In this document: piece by piece, positions 54,748 to 61,647 of the stretch
Numbering within the stretch: the stretch's first letter is position 1
Layout of the letters: every line of letters starts with the position of its first letter
Source: Bacillus sp. MUM 116
GTDB taxonomy: Bacteria; Bacillota; Bacilli; Bacillales; Cytobacillaceae
Length of the DNA stretch: 61,647 bases
Reading direction: 5' to 3'
Assembly: GCF_001866655.1 (NCBI RefSeq)
Contig: NZ_MLYR01000074.1
Coordinates: forward strand, 1 to 61,647
The notes under the pieces: generated by a model
What the model was told of the DNA's origin: nothing
The model's database searches: none
What the model saw: only the letters and a program-made list of their open reading frames with translations
Position numbers and translations under genes: made by a program

Positions 54748-54935
54748 AGGCTGTGTTAAAGGACATTGTTGATTTTTCAACCCTGTTTATTGGAGCGGAA
54801 GGCCCGAAGACTCCTACGGGAGTACGGGGCAGGGGAGACCCTGCAGGATAGAAAGCGACGAGGAGGCTCCCCGGACCGCCCTAGGGTACTCGAAGTGCCT
54901 GGAGCGGAAATCAACAGGCAAGTTTAACACAGCCT
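54748..54935 (-). repeat. Dispersed repeat family B, copy 2 (terminal inverted repeats)
   Basis: A 188-bp insert bounded by AGGCTGTGTTAAA (54748-54760) and its exact complement TTTAACACAGCCT (54923-54935). The interior shares TTCCGCTCC, CTGCAGGGTCTCCCCTG and CTCCCGTAGGAGTCT-type blocks with 31114-31350 in the opposite orientation. It fills the yqgY-methyltransferase gap. No transposase is encoded. Confidence 0.8.
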
Positions 54936-54939
54936 TATT

Positions 54940-56025
54940 TTAAAATACATTTGCTGCATCCGCGTTTAGACCTTTTTCCTGAATGATAATATGAAAATAG
55001 GAACTTATTCCGGAGGGCATAATTAAACTTCTTATCGCTCGATTGCGTTTACTCTGCTCTGAAAACGGGTTCGGATCAAAATGGTTTTCTAATTCTTCAA
55101 GGATGCCTGCTTTTAGCAAAAATTCATCCTGCCTTAGCTTCAATACGAAATTTAGCCCAACTTGTTCCCCCTGATGAATGAGCTGATCAAAATGGATATG
55201 TGTCGTAATATCGACCTCGCCTGGATGCTGTAAAATATTATCTATCATTCGATGCTGATAATATCCCCGTAAACTTCCCTTCAATCTTTGAGGCTGCATC
55301 CATTCCTCATCCGTATACCCATAATCAGCACTTACCACAAAACCCTTTGTAATCGATATCGAAATATCTTGAAGCATTTTTCCCATCGTGAGCGGGACTT
55401 CCATCCGCTGGTTCTCCTTTAATCCCAGATTATGCTCTGATAAAAATTGAATAATTTCCGAATTTGCTAACGGTACCAGCTTCTCAAACAACTCATTACT
55501 TTCGATTCCAATCATCACTTCAAAAATCTTTCCATTCTGTTTTTCGATGACATGGACTGGCAGTGCATCAAAAAGCTCATTGGAAAAAATCATTCCCTCA
55601 AGGCCATTGATTTCATCAAGCGATTCCAACTGGATAACTGGATAAACGGACCCAATCAGCTCAATTTGTAATTTCCTATGAAAAGGACTGCTCTCGACTA
55701 TAATATACTCAATCGGGATTTGAACCGATTCATACCACTCCTTTAGAAAAGCATATGCGAAGCGTCCATTACCTGCACCTATTTCACAAAATACCGGGGG
55801 TAATTCAAATTCCCGGCATATTTTTGAAAACCATTTTGCAATAAGTCTGCCATAAACATCTGAAATATTGCTGGTGGTAATAAAATCGCCATTACGCCCA
55901 ATTTTCACTTTTTCTTTCATGTAGTAGCCAAAGTCGGGATGATAAAGTGCGGCAGCAATGAAGTCTGCATAGGAAATATACCGATTAGGCGATTCCGAAA
56001 TGATTTTTTTTAAATGGGTGATCAT
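54940..56025 (-). CDS. MidA/NDUFAF7-family SAM-dependent methyltransferase
   Basis: This 361-residue protein of the COG1565/DUF185 family shows YISYADFIAAALYHPDFGYYMKEKVKIGRNGDFITTSNISDVYG at the N-terminus and the SAM loop CEIGAGNGRFAYAFL. Relatives include mitochondrial NDUFAF7, an arginine methyltransferase for complex I assembly. The bacterial target is unknown. It ends next to repeat B copy 2. It lies downstream of yqgX, separated from it by a terminator. Confidence 0.8.
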   Translation of the reverse strand: MITHLKKIISESPNRYISYADFIAAALYHPDFGYYMKEKVKIGRNGDFITTSNISDVYGRLIAKWFSKICREFELPPVFCEIGAGNGRFAYAFLKEWYESVQIPIEYIIVESSPFHRKLQIELIGSVYPVIQLESLDEINGLEGMIFSNELFDALPVHVIEKQNGKIFEVMIGIESNELFEKLVPLANSEIIQFLSEHNLGLKENQRMEVPLTMGKMLQDISISITKGFVVSADYGYTDEEWMQPQRLKGSLRGYYQHRMIDNILQHPGEVDITTHIHFDQLIHQGEQVGLNFVLKLRQDEFLLKAGILEELENHFDPNPFSEQSKRNRAIRSLIMPSGISSYFHIIIQEKGLNADAANVF

Positions 56026-56134
56026 CTTTTGCTCCTTTTCGTTTTTCCACTATTGACATAGTGGTTACTATATATTATTGTTAAATTAGTAGCTTAACTA
56101 TATCCCCTCCCATTATATGAATAGAACATCCCCC

Positions 56135-56167
56135 GAAAAGCCCTTCTCCTTTTGAGAAGGGCTTTTC
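56135..56167 (-). terminator. Terminator of yqgX
   Basis: A 14-bp perfect stem, GAAAAGCCCTTCTC / GAGAAGGGCTTTTC, has a 5-nt loop. The minus strand follows with CGGGG rather than U, but the stem itself ends in UUUUC. Confidence 0.7.
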
Positions 56168-56179
56168 TATTCGAGCAAA

Positions 56180-56815
56180 TCAGAATCCGTTTAAAAAAGG
56201 ATTGCTATCCATTTCTTCAATAATAGTAGTCTCAGGACCATGCCCAGATAAGACGACTGTTTCCTCCGGTAAAAATAACAACTTATCATGGATACTTTTT
56301 AAAAGTTGAGCGTGATTTCCTTTTGGCAAATCAGTCCGGCCAATACTTCCCTTAAATAAGGCATCACCGGAAACGACGAATCCTTCATCGGCAAAATAAT
56401 AAGAAACACTGCCAGGCGAATGCCCCGGAGTTTCAAAAAGCTTAAACTCAAAACCGGCAATCTTAATATCCTCTTCTTTTTTCAAAATAAAATCAGCAGG
56501 TCTCGCATTAATACTTTCCTTTATCATAAAAAATTGTGAACCGTTTAATTTAGGATCACTTAACCACTCTTCTTCCTCCTCATGAACATAAACAGGAATA
56601 TTAAAATAATCTCTTACTACATCAACGGCTCCAATATGGTCAAAATGGGCATGCGTTAAAAAAATGGCTGCCGGTTTTAAATTCCGTTTGGTCAGCCAAT
56701 TAATCAGCTTTTTTCCTTCGCTGCCCGGATCAAAAATTAAACATGTTTGATCCGTATTTTCAACAATATAACAATTTGTTTGTAAAACCCCTAAAGGGAT
56801 TTGCGACCATTTCAT
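56180..56815 (-). CDS. yqgX: Metallo-beta-lactamase fold hydrolase YqgX
   Basis: This glyoxalase-II-like MBL-fold hydrolase (211 residues) has the metal motif THAHFDH (54-60), a second GHSPGSVSYYF and a third GHGPETT. Families of this type hydrolyse thioesters or lactones. A B. subtilis homologue is linked to hydroxyacylglutathione-like activity, but its substrate is not settled. It is intact in all five metal-binding positions that I can place. No partner gene is visible. Confidence 0.88.
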   Translation of the reverse strand: MKWSQIPLGVLQTNCYIVENTDQTCLIFDPGSEGKKLINWLTKRNLKPAAIFLTHAHFDHIGAVDVVRDYFNIPVYVHEEEEEWLSDPKLNGSQFFMIKESINARPADFILKKEEDIKIAGFEFKLFETPGHSPGSVSYYFADEGFVVSGDALFKGSIGRTDLPKGNHAQLLKSIHDKLLFLPEETVVLSGHGPETTIIEEMDSNPFLNGF

Positions 56816-56871
56816 CGATTATTCCTCCAATTTTAAAAATAACAATAATAACATTTTACACTATTCTTAAA

Positions 56872-57000
56872 GTGGATTTAAAGAAAGAACAAATTTTAGA
56901 AATAAGGGATTTTGTTTTTGAAGCAGAACATAAAGTTGTCCTTTTTTTGCGCTCGACAAACGAAAGAAAAACCTATAAAATAGGAAATGAATGTATATAA
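56872..57000 (+). CDS. Possible small protein
   Basis: An open frame reads VDLKKEQILEIRDFVFEAEH and ends RKTYKIGNECI. Its composition (charged, amphipathic) looks protein-like and differs from the neighbouring shadow frames. Against it, the GTG at 56872 has no Shine-Dalgarno and no other good start is seen; the frame stays open upstream into the 5' end of yqgX on the other strand. It may be a leftover fragment. About 42 residues. Confidence 0.3.
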   Translation: MDLKKEQILEIRDFVFEAEHKVVLFLRSTNERKTYKIGNECI

Positions 57001-57069
57001 TATTCTTACATAACTATTTTAAATGTTAGGCATATGCCTGGTAAATAACCAGTAAAGGGGGACTTGTTC

Positions 57070-57246
57070 ATGGGTTTAGTTATTATCTTTGCTTTAGTAA
57101 CCATCCTTGCTTTATTTTCAGCATTTCGTGCACTAAAAAATAAGAATTTATTAGCTGCATTTTGGGGAGCTGCTTCATTCTTGGTATTTGGCTGGTTTGT
57201 TGTTATGACCATCATTCATCATGGAGTTCCTACTGGATCACACTAA
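57070..57246 (+). CDS. yqgW: DUF2759 membrane protein YqgW
   Basis: This 58-residue protein of the DUF2759 family has two hydrophobic helices (about 2-18 and 27-48) separated by LKNKN and ends HHGVPTGSH. AAAGGGGG lies 8 nt before the ATG at 57070. Function unknown. It sits between yqgX and the endopeptidase as in B. subtilis. Confidence 0.8.
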   Translation: MGLVIIFALVTILALFSAFRALKNKNLLAAFWGAASFLVFGWFVVMTIIHHGVPTGSH

Positions 57247-57254
57247 TATTCATA

Positions 57255-57286
57255 AAAAAGACTGCCTATGAGGCAGTCTTTTTTAT
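57255..57286. terminator. Bidirectional terminator of yqgW and the M14 peptidase gene
   Basis: AAAAAAGACTGCCT / AGGCAGTCTTTTTT (14-bp stem, 3-nt loop) is symmetrical, with U-rich tails for both strands. Confidence 0.9.
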
Positions 57287-57311
57287 TTAAGGACAATTTC
57301 AAGAAAGTTTT

Positions 57312-58502
57312 TTATGAATGAAGCAGGGAAGCTAAAAAAATCGCCTCAGCACGTGAGTAAATTTCTTTATATTTTGAAAGAGGCAGCGGGTTTATTCCCC
57401 TTCCAAGCTCAATTGTAAAGCCAGGGCGTTTAAATTCCTGTATATACCAATCCTTATATCCGGCATGACTATCGACATACTGAATGGCCTTATACCCGCT
57501 TAACCTTTCCATTTCTTGGGCAATCTTCTCAGCCTTAGGAGGTTCATAACCTTCATATCCCCAATAAAATTCCTCTCCCTGAGTATGAAAGGCAATCACA
57601 CAGTCGAAAGGTGTGCTCTTTGCTAACTCTGCCATGGCTATGGCCTCAGGTTCAGTCAACGGATTCTTTCCGGGGTAGTCTCTTGGAGCCGGTGATTTTG
57701 GCAGCTTCCTCCCTTTTTCAATCTCCCATTTTGCCGGATACTGATTGTTCAAATCCACACCGTGAATATTGGCCTTCCAATGAACAAAATCATCACTGCC
57801 ATTATTGATTTTCAAAACATCATTGCGAATCGAATCAGGCGGCCCATGGATAACAAGATCAACCCCATCCGGATTAACCATTGGCACAATGGACAACTCT
57901 ATATCCTGATATAATTGTAATGGCGTAATACCTCTCATCGACATTCCATTTGTAATGGCAAGTAAATAATGATTTAACAAATCCATCAGTGTCAAGGTAG
58001 TGATCCATTCATTTGCATGAAAGGAAGCATTCATATGAACTTTTTTCGAACCTTTTCCGATCCTAATTTCATGGATTGGGTTTCCCAAAACACTTTTACC
58101 AATGAAAGATACTTGGATAAAGGGATACACTCTTTTCAGATAGGAAATGGCTTCATTAAGGGTATTAGAGCAACAGGGCTTATTGGTACTTAAAAAAGGC
58201 TTTGTTACTCTTTCAGGTATAAGCAATGTATCATTGGGAAGAAATTGATCTGGTTTCTTAGTTTGATTAAGTAAAAATAATGCATCCAGCGGAAGATTCT
58301 TAGATGCAGCAAGTTCGGCTAAGGTATCCCCCTTTTTTAGGTTATAGGGGACAGAATCATACCCAGGAATGAGTATTTTCTTTGAAGTTTTTACATTTTC
58401 CGAATCTATATCAGGGTTAGAGTCCTCAATTACACTCAGTGGTACCATGAACAGCCTGCTGTAATACCATAATGAATCTTTCGATCGAAATAGGACCTCC
58501 AT
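57312..58502 (-). CDS. yqgT: LysM/M14 gamma-D-glutamyl-L-diamino acid endopeptidase
   Basis: This peptidoglycan peptidase of 396 residues has two N-terminal LysM-like segments (about 8-47, weaker, and 52-96) and an M14 zinc carboxypeptidase domain (about 118-390). The zinc ligands are H162 and E165 (SFHANEWIT) and H306 (AFHTQGEE); E365 in FTIELGRG is the catalytic Glu. It resembles endopeptidase I of Lysinibacillus, which opens L-Ala-gamma-D-Glu-diamino acid peptides. No signal peptide is visible, so it may act on imported muropeptides. Confidence 0.9.
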   Translation of the reverse strand: MEVLFRSKDSLWYYSRLFMVPLSVIEDSNPDIDSENVKTSKKILIPGYDSVPYNLKKGDTLAELAASKNLPLDALFLLNQTKKPDQFLPNDTLLIPERVTKPFLSTNKPCCSNTLNEAISYLKRVYPFIQVSFIGKSVLGNPIHEIRIGKGSKKVHMNASFHANEWITTLTLMDLLNHYLLAITNGMSMRGITPLQLYQDIELSIVPMVNPDGVDLVIHGPPDSIRNDVLKINNGSDDFVHWKANIHGVDLNNQYPAKWEIEKGRKLPKSPAPRDYPGKNPLTEPEAIAMAELAKSTPFDCVIAFHTQGEEFYWGYEGYEPPKAEKIAQEMERLSGYKAIQYVDSHAGYKDWYIQEFKRPGFTIELGRGINPLPLSKYKEIYSRAEAIFLASLLHS

Positions 58503-58564
58503 CTTTACCTCCTCCCATAAAAATCATATGAAAGGAAAAGAAAAAGATGAATTTAATAACACAA

Positions 58565-58586
58565 AAAACCTGCGCTGGCAGGTTTT
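58565..58586 (-). terminator. Terminator of glcK
   Basis: AAAACCTGC / GCAGGTTTT (9-bp stem, 4-nt loop) is followed on the minus strand by UUUUG, ~12 bp after the glcK stop. Confidence 0.85.
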
Positions 58587-58596
58587 CTTCGTGATT

Positions 58597-59580
58597 TTAT
58601 ATATTTAATTTATTTTTAATCAGCCAGGCTGCGCCAATGACACCGGCGTCATTCCCCAATGTAGCTAAAGCAAGCTCTGTTGAGTCCTTTACAGGGGAAA
58701 AGGCAAATTGATTAAATTGTTGTTTCACAGAGTTTAATAAAAATTCTCCGGCTTTTGATACACCACCGCCTAAAACAATTTTTTGCGGATTTAGAGTATT
58801 ACCGATATTCGCTAAAGCAAGACCCAAATGGAAGGAAATCACATCCAATACATTGATAGCAATTTGGTCACCATTTCTTGCAGCGTCAAATACATCCTTA
58901 GCCGTGATTTTGCCGTTTGCAGCCTGTATTTCTGCTAATTCACCCTTTTTATCACTTTTTGAAAGTTCCTCGGTTGCTAACCGTACAATTCCTGTGGCTG
59001 AAGCAACCGTTTCAAGACAGCCTTTTTTTCCGCAATTACATGGTGCCCCGCCTTTTGGAATAGCCGTAATATGGCCGATTTCACCAGCAGCACCGTATGC
59101 TCCCTGGACAATGTTTCCGCCAGTAATAACACCGCCCCCAACACCGGTACCAAGCGTAACACAAACTAAATCTTTTGCACCATCACCTGCACCTTTCCAC
59201 ATTTCACCGAGAGCTGCACAGTTGGCATCATTTTCAATGGCAGCCGGAAGATTCGTAGCTGCTTCAAGCCGTTCTTTTAGTGGGTAGTTCTCCTTCCAGC
59301 CAAGGTTAACAACATTCAAAATCACACCTGTTTCATAGTCGACCGGACCTGGAGCCCCCATTCCTACTCCGATTAATTTATTTTTAGTTTTACCGAGACT
59401 CGCTAATTTTTCATTAATCGCCTTGGAAATATTACCGGTGATATTTCTTCCTTCATCAGAATTATCCGTCGGGATTTCCCACTTATGAAGGATTTCGCCT
59501 TCAGTATTCAGGAATGCTAATTTCGTTGTTGTCCCTCCAAGATCAACCGCTACAATCCATTTATCTTGCAATGTATTCAC
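58597..59580 (-). CDS. glcK: Glucokinase (ROK family)
   Basis: This ATP-dependent glucokinase of the ROK family (327 residues) has the N-terminal phosphate loop DLGGTTTKLAF, the active-site IENDANCAALGE, and the zinc motif CNCGKKGCLE (with the preceding EIGH). It phosphorylates non-PTS glucose. The GTG at 59580 abuts the yqgQ stop; a TTG three codons later is an alternative start. It is in an operon with yqgQ and gluP as in B. subtilis. Confidence 0.94.
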   Translation of the reverse strand: MNTLQDKWIVAVDLGGTTTKLAFLNTEGEILHKWEIPTDNSDEGRNITGNISKAINEKLASLGKTKNKLIGVGMGAPGPVDYETGVILNVVNLGWKENYPLKERLEAATNLPAAIENDANCAALGEMWKGAGDGAKDLVCVTLGTGVGGGVITGGNIVQGAYGAAGEIGHITAIPKGGAPCNCGKKGCLETVASATGIVRLATEELSKSDKKGELAEIQAANGKITAKDVFDAARNGDQIAINVLDVISFHLGLALANIGNTLNPQKIVLGGGVSKAGEFLLNSVKQQFNQFAFSPVKDSTELALATLGNDAGVIGAAWLIKNKLNI

Positions 59581-59787
59581 CTATCTTTGCCTTTTTTCTT
59601 TCAAAAATTGTATTTCTTGTCTAAGGATTAATAATGCTGTTTGGTATTCTCTCGCTTCGATTAATTGGGATTGAAAGAGTTCTTTTAATTCGGTTTCCAT
59701 CAATTCCAAATCAGCGACTCGGTCGCCAATATATATAATCGTTCCAAATTGTTTTAAAAATTGCTGAATCTCATAAACTGTTTTCAT
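59581..59787 (-). CDS. yqgQ: Small conserved protein YqgQ
   Basis: This 68-residue helical protein of the DUF910 family (MKTVYEIQQFLKQFGTIIYIGDRVADLELMETELKEL) has unknown function. The ATG at 59787 lies 3 nt after AAGGGGCGG; an upstream in-frame codon has no better site. It is adjacent to glcK, sharing the stop/start junction. Confidence 0.85.
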   Translation of the reverse strand: MKTVYEIQQFLKQFGTIIYIGDRVADLELMETELKELFQSQLIEAREYQTALLILRQEIQFLKEKRQR

Positions 59788-59886
59788 TTTCCGCCCCTTA
59801 AAATTCAAAATTCAGAGATTACAATGAATAGTATAAAAAAAGTATACCTTATGCTATTTACTGCCTCAAGGAAATATTATTTGAAC

Positions 59887-61443
59887 CTATTCTGCTCCTT
59901 TAGTGGATAGATGCTCGTTAATTTTTTTGACTAAATCCGAGTATTCTTTTCGATCCGGATTTAATTTTAATGCTTTTTCCGCATTAATCTTTGCCTGTTT
60001 GAAATCCTTTTCTTCAATATTAATAAATGCCAGATTATAATAGGCTTCATCAAAATTAGGGGTTAATTCAATGGCTTTTTCTAAATGAGTTTTGGCCACA
60101 GGAAACATACCCTTTTTAATTTCGGTATAGGATAAAAGAAAATAGAGGTTTGCTGTAGGACTTTTTAGCTTTTTCTCTGTATCCTTTAATACTTGATATG
60201 CCTGGTCAAATTGATCTTGTTTAATATAATCCTGGGCGAGGGCCAAGCTTGACCCTTCATCTCTCGTTCTTGCGTTCGTGCTAAACCCATAGGTTAAAGC
60301 ACCCCAAATAATAGCAGCAGATAAGAGAAAAAATATTGCTTGGAGGAATATCCTTTTCTGCTTTGGCAGGTACACAATTCCTGCCGTAAGAAATCCACCG
60401 GCTAAGCCACCTAAATGACCGGCACTGTCGATACCCGAAGCATAAAAACTAAAAACAAGATTGATTCCCAATACAACAATTAAATTAAGGCCCATTGTTC
60501 TAAAAAAAAGCTTAGGCTGAATCATTCCAAAATAAAGCAATGCCCCAAAACATCCATATATGGCGCCGCTCGCTCCTGCCGAAATATTTGAACTGAAAAT
60601 GAAACTGGCAATAACCCCTGCTATTCCGGCGAACAAGTATATAAAAAGAAAACGGATATTACCGTATAATCTTTCAACAGCAACCCCTAAATAATATAAC
60701 GCTAAAGTATTCATCGCTAAATGTAAAAACCCAATATGCAGGAAAATTGGAGTAATAAAACGCCACCATTCCCCTTCATAGATAAGGGGATTAAATTTTG
60801 CCCCATATTTGATTAATGTGGCATTGTTGGTACTCCCTCCATGCATTTCAAGCCAGAAAAATACAAGAATTTGAACGATGATAAAGAAATAAGTAAAAAG
60901 TGGTCTTCCGTTTTCAAAAACAGCTTTTTCTGATTCTGCCTGTTTAACGGCAGTCTCCAGTGTTAATTTTTTTAAGGCATGGATCGTTTCTTCTGAATAT
61001 TCCTCGTTAATTTCGAAAACTATTTGCCTCTCAAGAAGACGGGAAAGAGTTTCAAAGCCTGAATCATACTTCCCATCAGCAAGTAAAATGGAGATAATCG
61101 AGGTTTTATTTCCTTCTGGATAAATATAAGGTTTTTCCAGACGATATTCATAATCATCGACAGGTGGATAGGGGCTGATATAAATGTTTGCCAAAGTCAA
61201 ATCTCCACGATGAAGTTGTTTACGAATATTCTCCCCATTCGTTGCTGTAAATTCGATATCCCTATGCAGGGCGTTGCTCCAGTTTAACTCATTAATGAAT
61301 AATCGAACAATCGGTACGTTTTTATTTTCCAGTTTTTCGAGCCAAAGCTCCTTTTGATTTTCAAATAATTGAATGATGCGGTATCCCTGTTCCGTAATAA
61401 AGAAATTGGCTAAACGCCAAAAAATGAAATCTTCTTTATTCAA
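59887..61443 (-). CDS. gluP: Rhomboid intramembrane protease GluP
   Basis: This ~518-residue membrane protease has a soluble N-terminal domain (1-180), seven hydrophobic segments and a rhomboid core with the Ser in SAGASGAIYG (about S292) and the His in SAGHLGGLAGG (about H343), forming the Ser-His dyad. The C-terminus is a TPR region (about 420-515). It cleaves membrane proteins in B. subtilis, where loss affects division and glucose export. I start it at the TTG at 61443 behind GGGAGGAG; a GTG at 61455 would lie before that site. Confidence 0.9.
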   Translation of the reverse strand: MNKEDFIFWRLANFFITEQGYRIIQLFENQKELWLEKLENKNVPIVRLFINELNWSNALHRDIEFTATNGENIRKQLHRGDLTLANIYISPYPPVDDYEYRLEKPYIYPEGNKTSIISILLADGKYDSGFETLSRLLERQIVFEINEEYSEETIHALKKLTLETAVKQAESEKAVFENGRPLFTYFFIIVQILVFFWLEMHGGSTNNATLIKYGAKFNPLIYEGEWWRFITPIFLHIGFLHLAMNTLALYYLGVAVERLYGNIRFLFIYLFAGIAGVIASFIFSSNISAGASGAIYGCFGALLYFGMIQPKLFFRTMGLNLIVVLGINLVFSFYASGIDSAGHLGGLAGGFLTAGIVYLPKQKRIFLQAIFFLLSAAIIWGALTYGFSTNARTRDEGSSLALAQDYIKQDQFDQAYQVLKDTEKKLKSPTANLYFLLSYTEIKKGMFPVAKTHLEKAIELTPNFDEAYYNLAFINIEEKDFKQAKINAEKALKLNPDRKEYSDLVKKINEHLSTKGAE

Positions 61444-61571
61444 TACTCCTCCCACTTTCCATCAATATAATAGTATTTTAATTGATTATTCCTAGATGGA
61501 TTCATTATAACCGAAATCCAATCCAATCAATGACTAAACAACCTTGATTTGGTAAATTTACATTCAAAAAA

Positions 61572-61647
61572 GAAAAGCGCAAGCGCCTTGTTCAGCCTCA
61601 GGCATAGCACAAGACAAGCCGGCCGAAAGGTTGTTCTTTAACCTTTT
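61572..61647 (+). repeat. Dispersed repeat family A, copy 4 (cut by window end)
   Basis: It begins GAAAAGCGCAAGCGCCTTGT and continues CAGCCTCAGGCATAGCACAA, colinear with 19733-19867, and runs off the end. The stretch 61456-61571 before it is the gluP leader and otherwise AT-rich without a gene. Confidence 0.85.

Noticed and set aside
58853..59287. 144-residue plus-strand frame over glcK
   Set aside because: It is the antisense shadow of a gene with clear ROK motifs; there is no Shine-Dalgarno and a low-complexity Ser/Pro/Ala composition.

Overview
The window is a low-GC, gene-dense stretch of chromosome from an endospore-forming, naturally competent member of the Bacillaceae. Gene content and order follow the Bacillus subtilis yqg-yqh-yqi region (glcK to bkd). 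Several local differences, and two families of dispersed repeats, point to a Neobacillus/Mesobacillus-like relative rather than B. subtilis itself; the genus is my inference. Almost every gene has a B. subtilis counterpart, and I found no phage, plasmid, insertion sequence, CRISPR array, tRNA or rRNA.

Layout from low to high coordinates. 121-8336 (minus strand) is the branched-chain keto-acid operon ptb-bcd-buk-lpdV-bkdAA-bkdAB-bkdB, behind a textbook sigma-54 promoter and its activator gene bkdR (8467-10539). 10873-12103 holds yqzF, a glycerophosphodiesterase and a YycC-like small protein. 12218-19698 carries spo0A, spoIVB, recN, argR, tlyA and dxs; 20008-23037 carries ispA, xseB, xseA and nusB; 23198-25498 is accB-accC-yqhY. 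25762-30940 is the complete spoIIIAA-AH operon behind a consensus sigma-E promoter. 31380-36891 holds a SIMPL protein, efp, yqhT, yqhR, yqhQ, yqhP and yqhO. 37089-40343 holds an NlpC/P60 wall hydrolase with WalR-like boxes and a class II (B12) ribonucleotide reductase. 40685-46164 holds lipM, yqhL and gcvT-gcvPA-gcvPB behind a tandem glycine riboswitch. 46673-49130 is the SNF2 helicase/YqhG pair. 49154-53420 is yqzE plus the comG operon. 53682-61443 holds an iron-sulfur-type HTH regulator, yqgY, a MidA-like methyltransferase, yqgX, yqgW, a LysM-M14 peptidase, glcK, yqgQ and the rhomboid protease gluP.

The genes fall into a few linked programmes: branched-chain amino acid catabolism feeding branched acyl-CoA primers, fatty-acid and isoprenoid precursor supply (accBC, ispA, dxs), lipoate and glycine-cleavage metabolism, sporulation (spo0A, spoIVB, spoIIIA) and DNA uptake (comG). 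Compared with B. subtilis as I recall it, folD is missing between nusB and xseA, aroQ between yqhT and yqhR, mntR between yqhO and lipM, yqhV near spoIIIAA, and the mmg genes near spo0A. nrdJ and the NlpC/P60 gene occupy the mntR site.

The least ordinary observations are these. comGA and spoIIIAD, two conserved genes, can only begin at an AUU codon placed correctly after a strong Shine-Dalgarno. A nested hairpin element sits exactly where folD is missing. Three in-phase WalR-like hexamers lie upstream of the wall hydrolase. A regulator next to comG carries a C-x12-C...C-x2-C signature. Two repeat families are scattered between operons, one with terminal inverted repeats. I did not find a clear new multi-gene system; the window is mostly well-known core genome.
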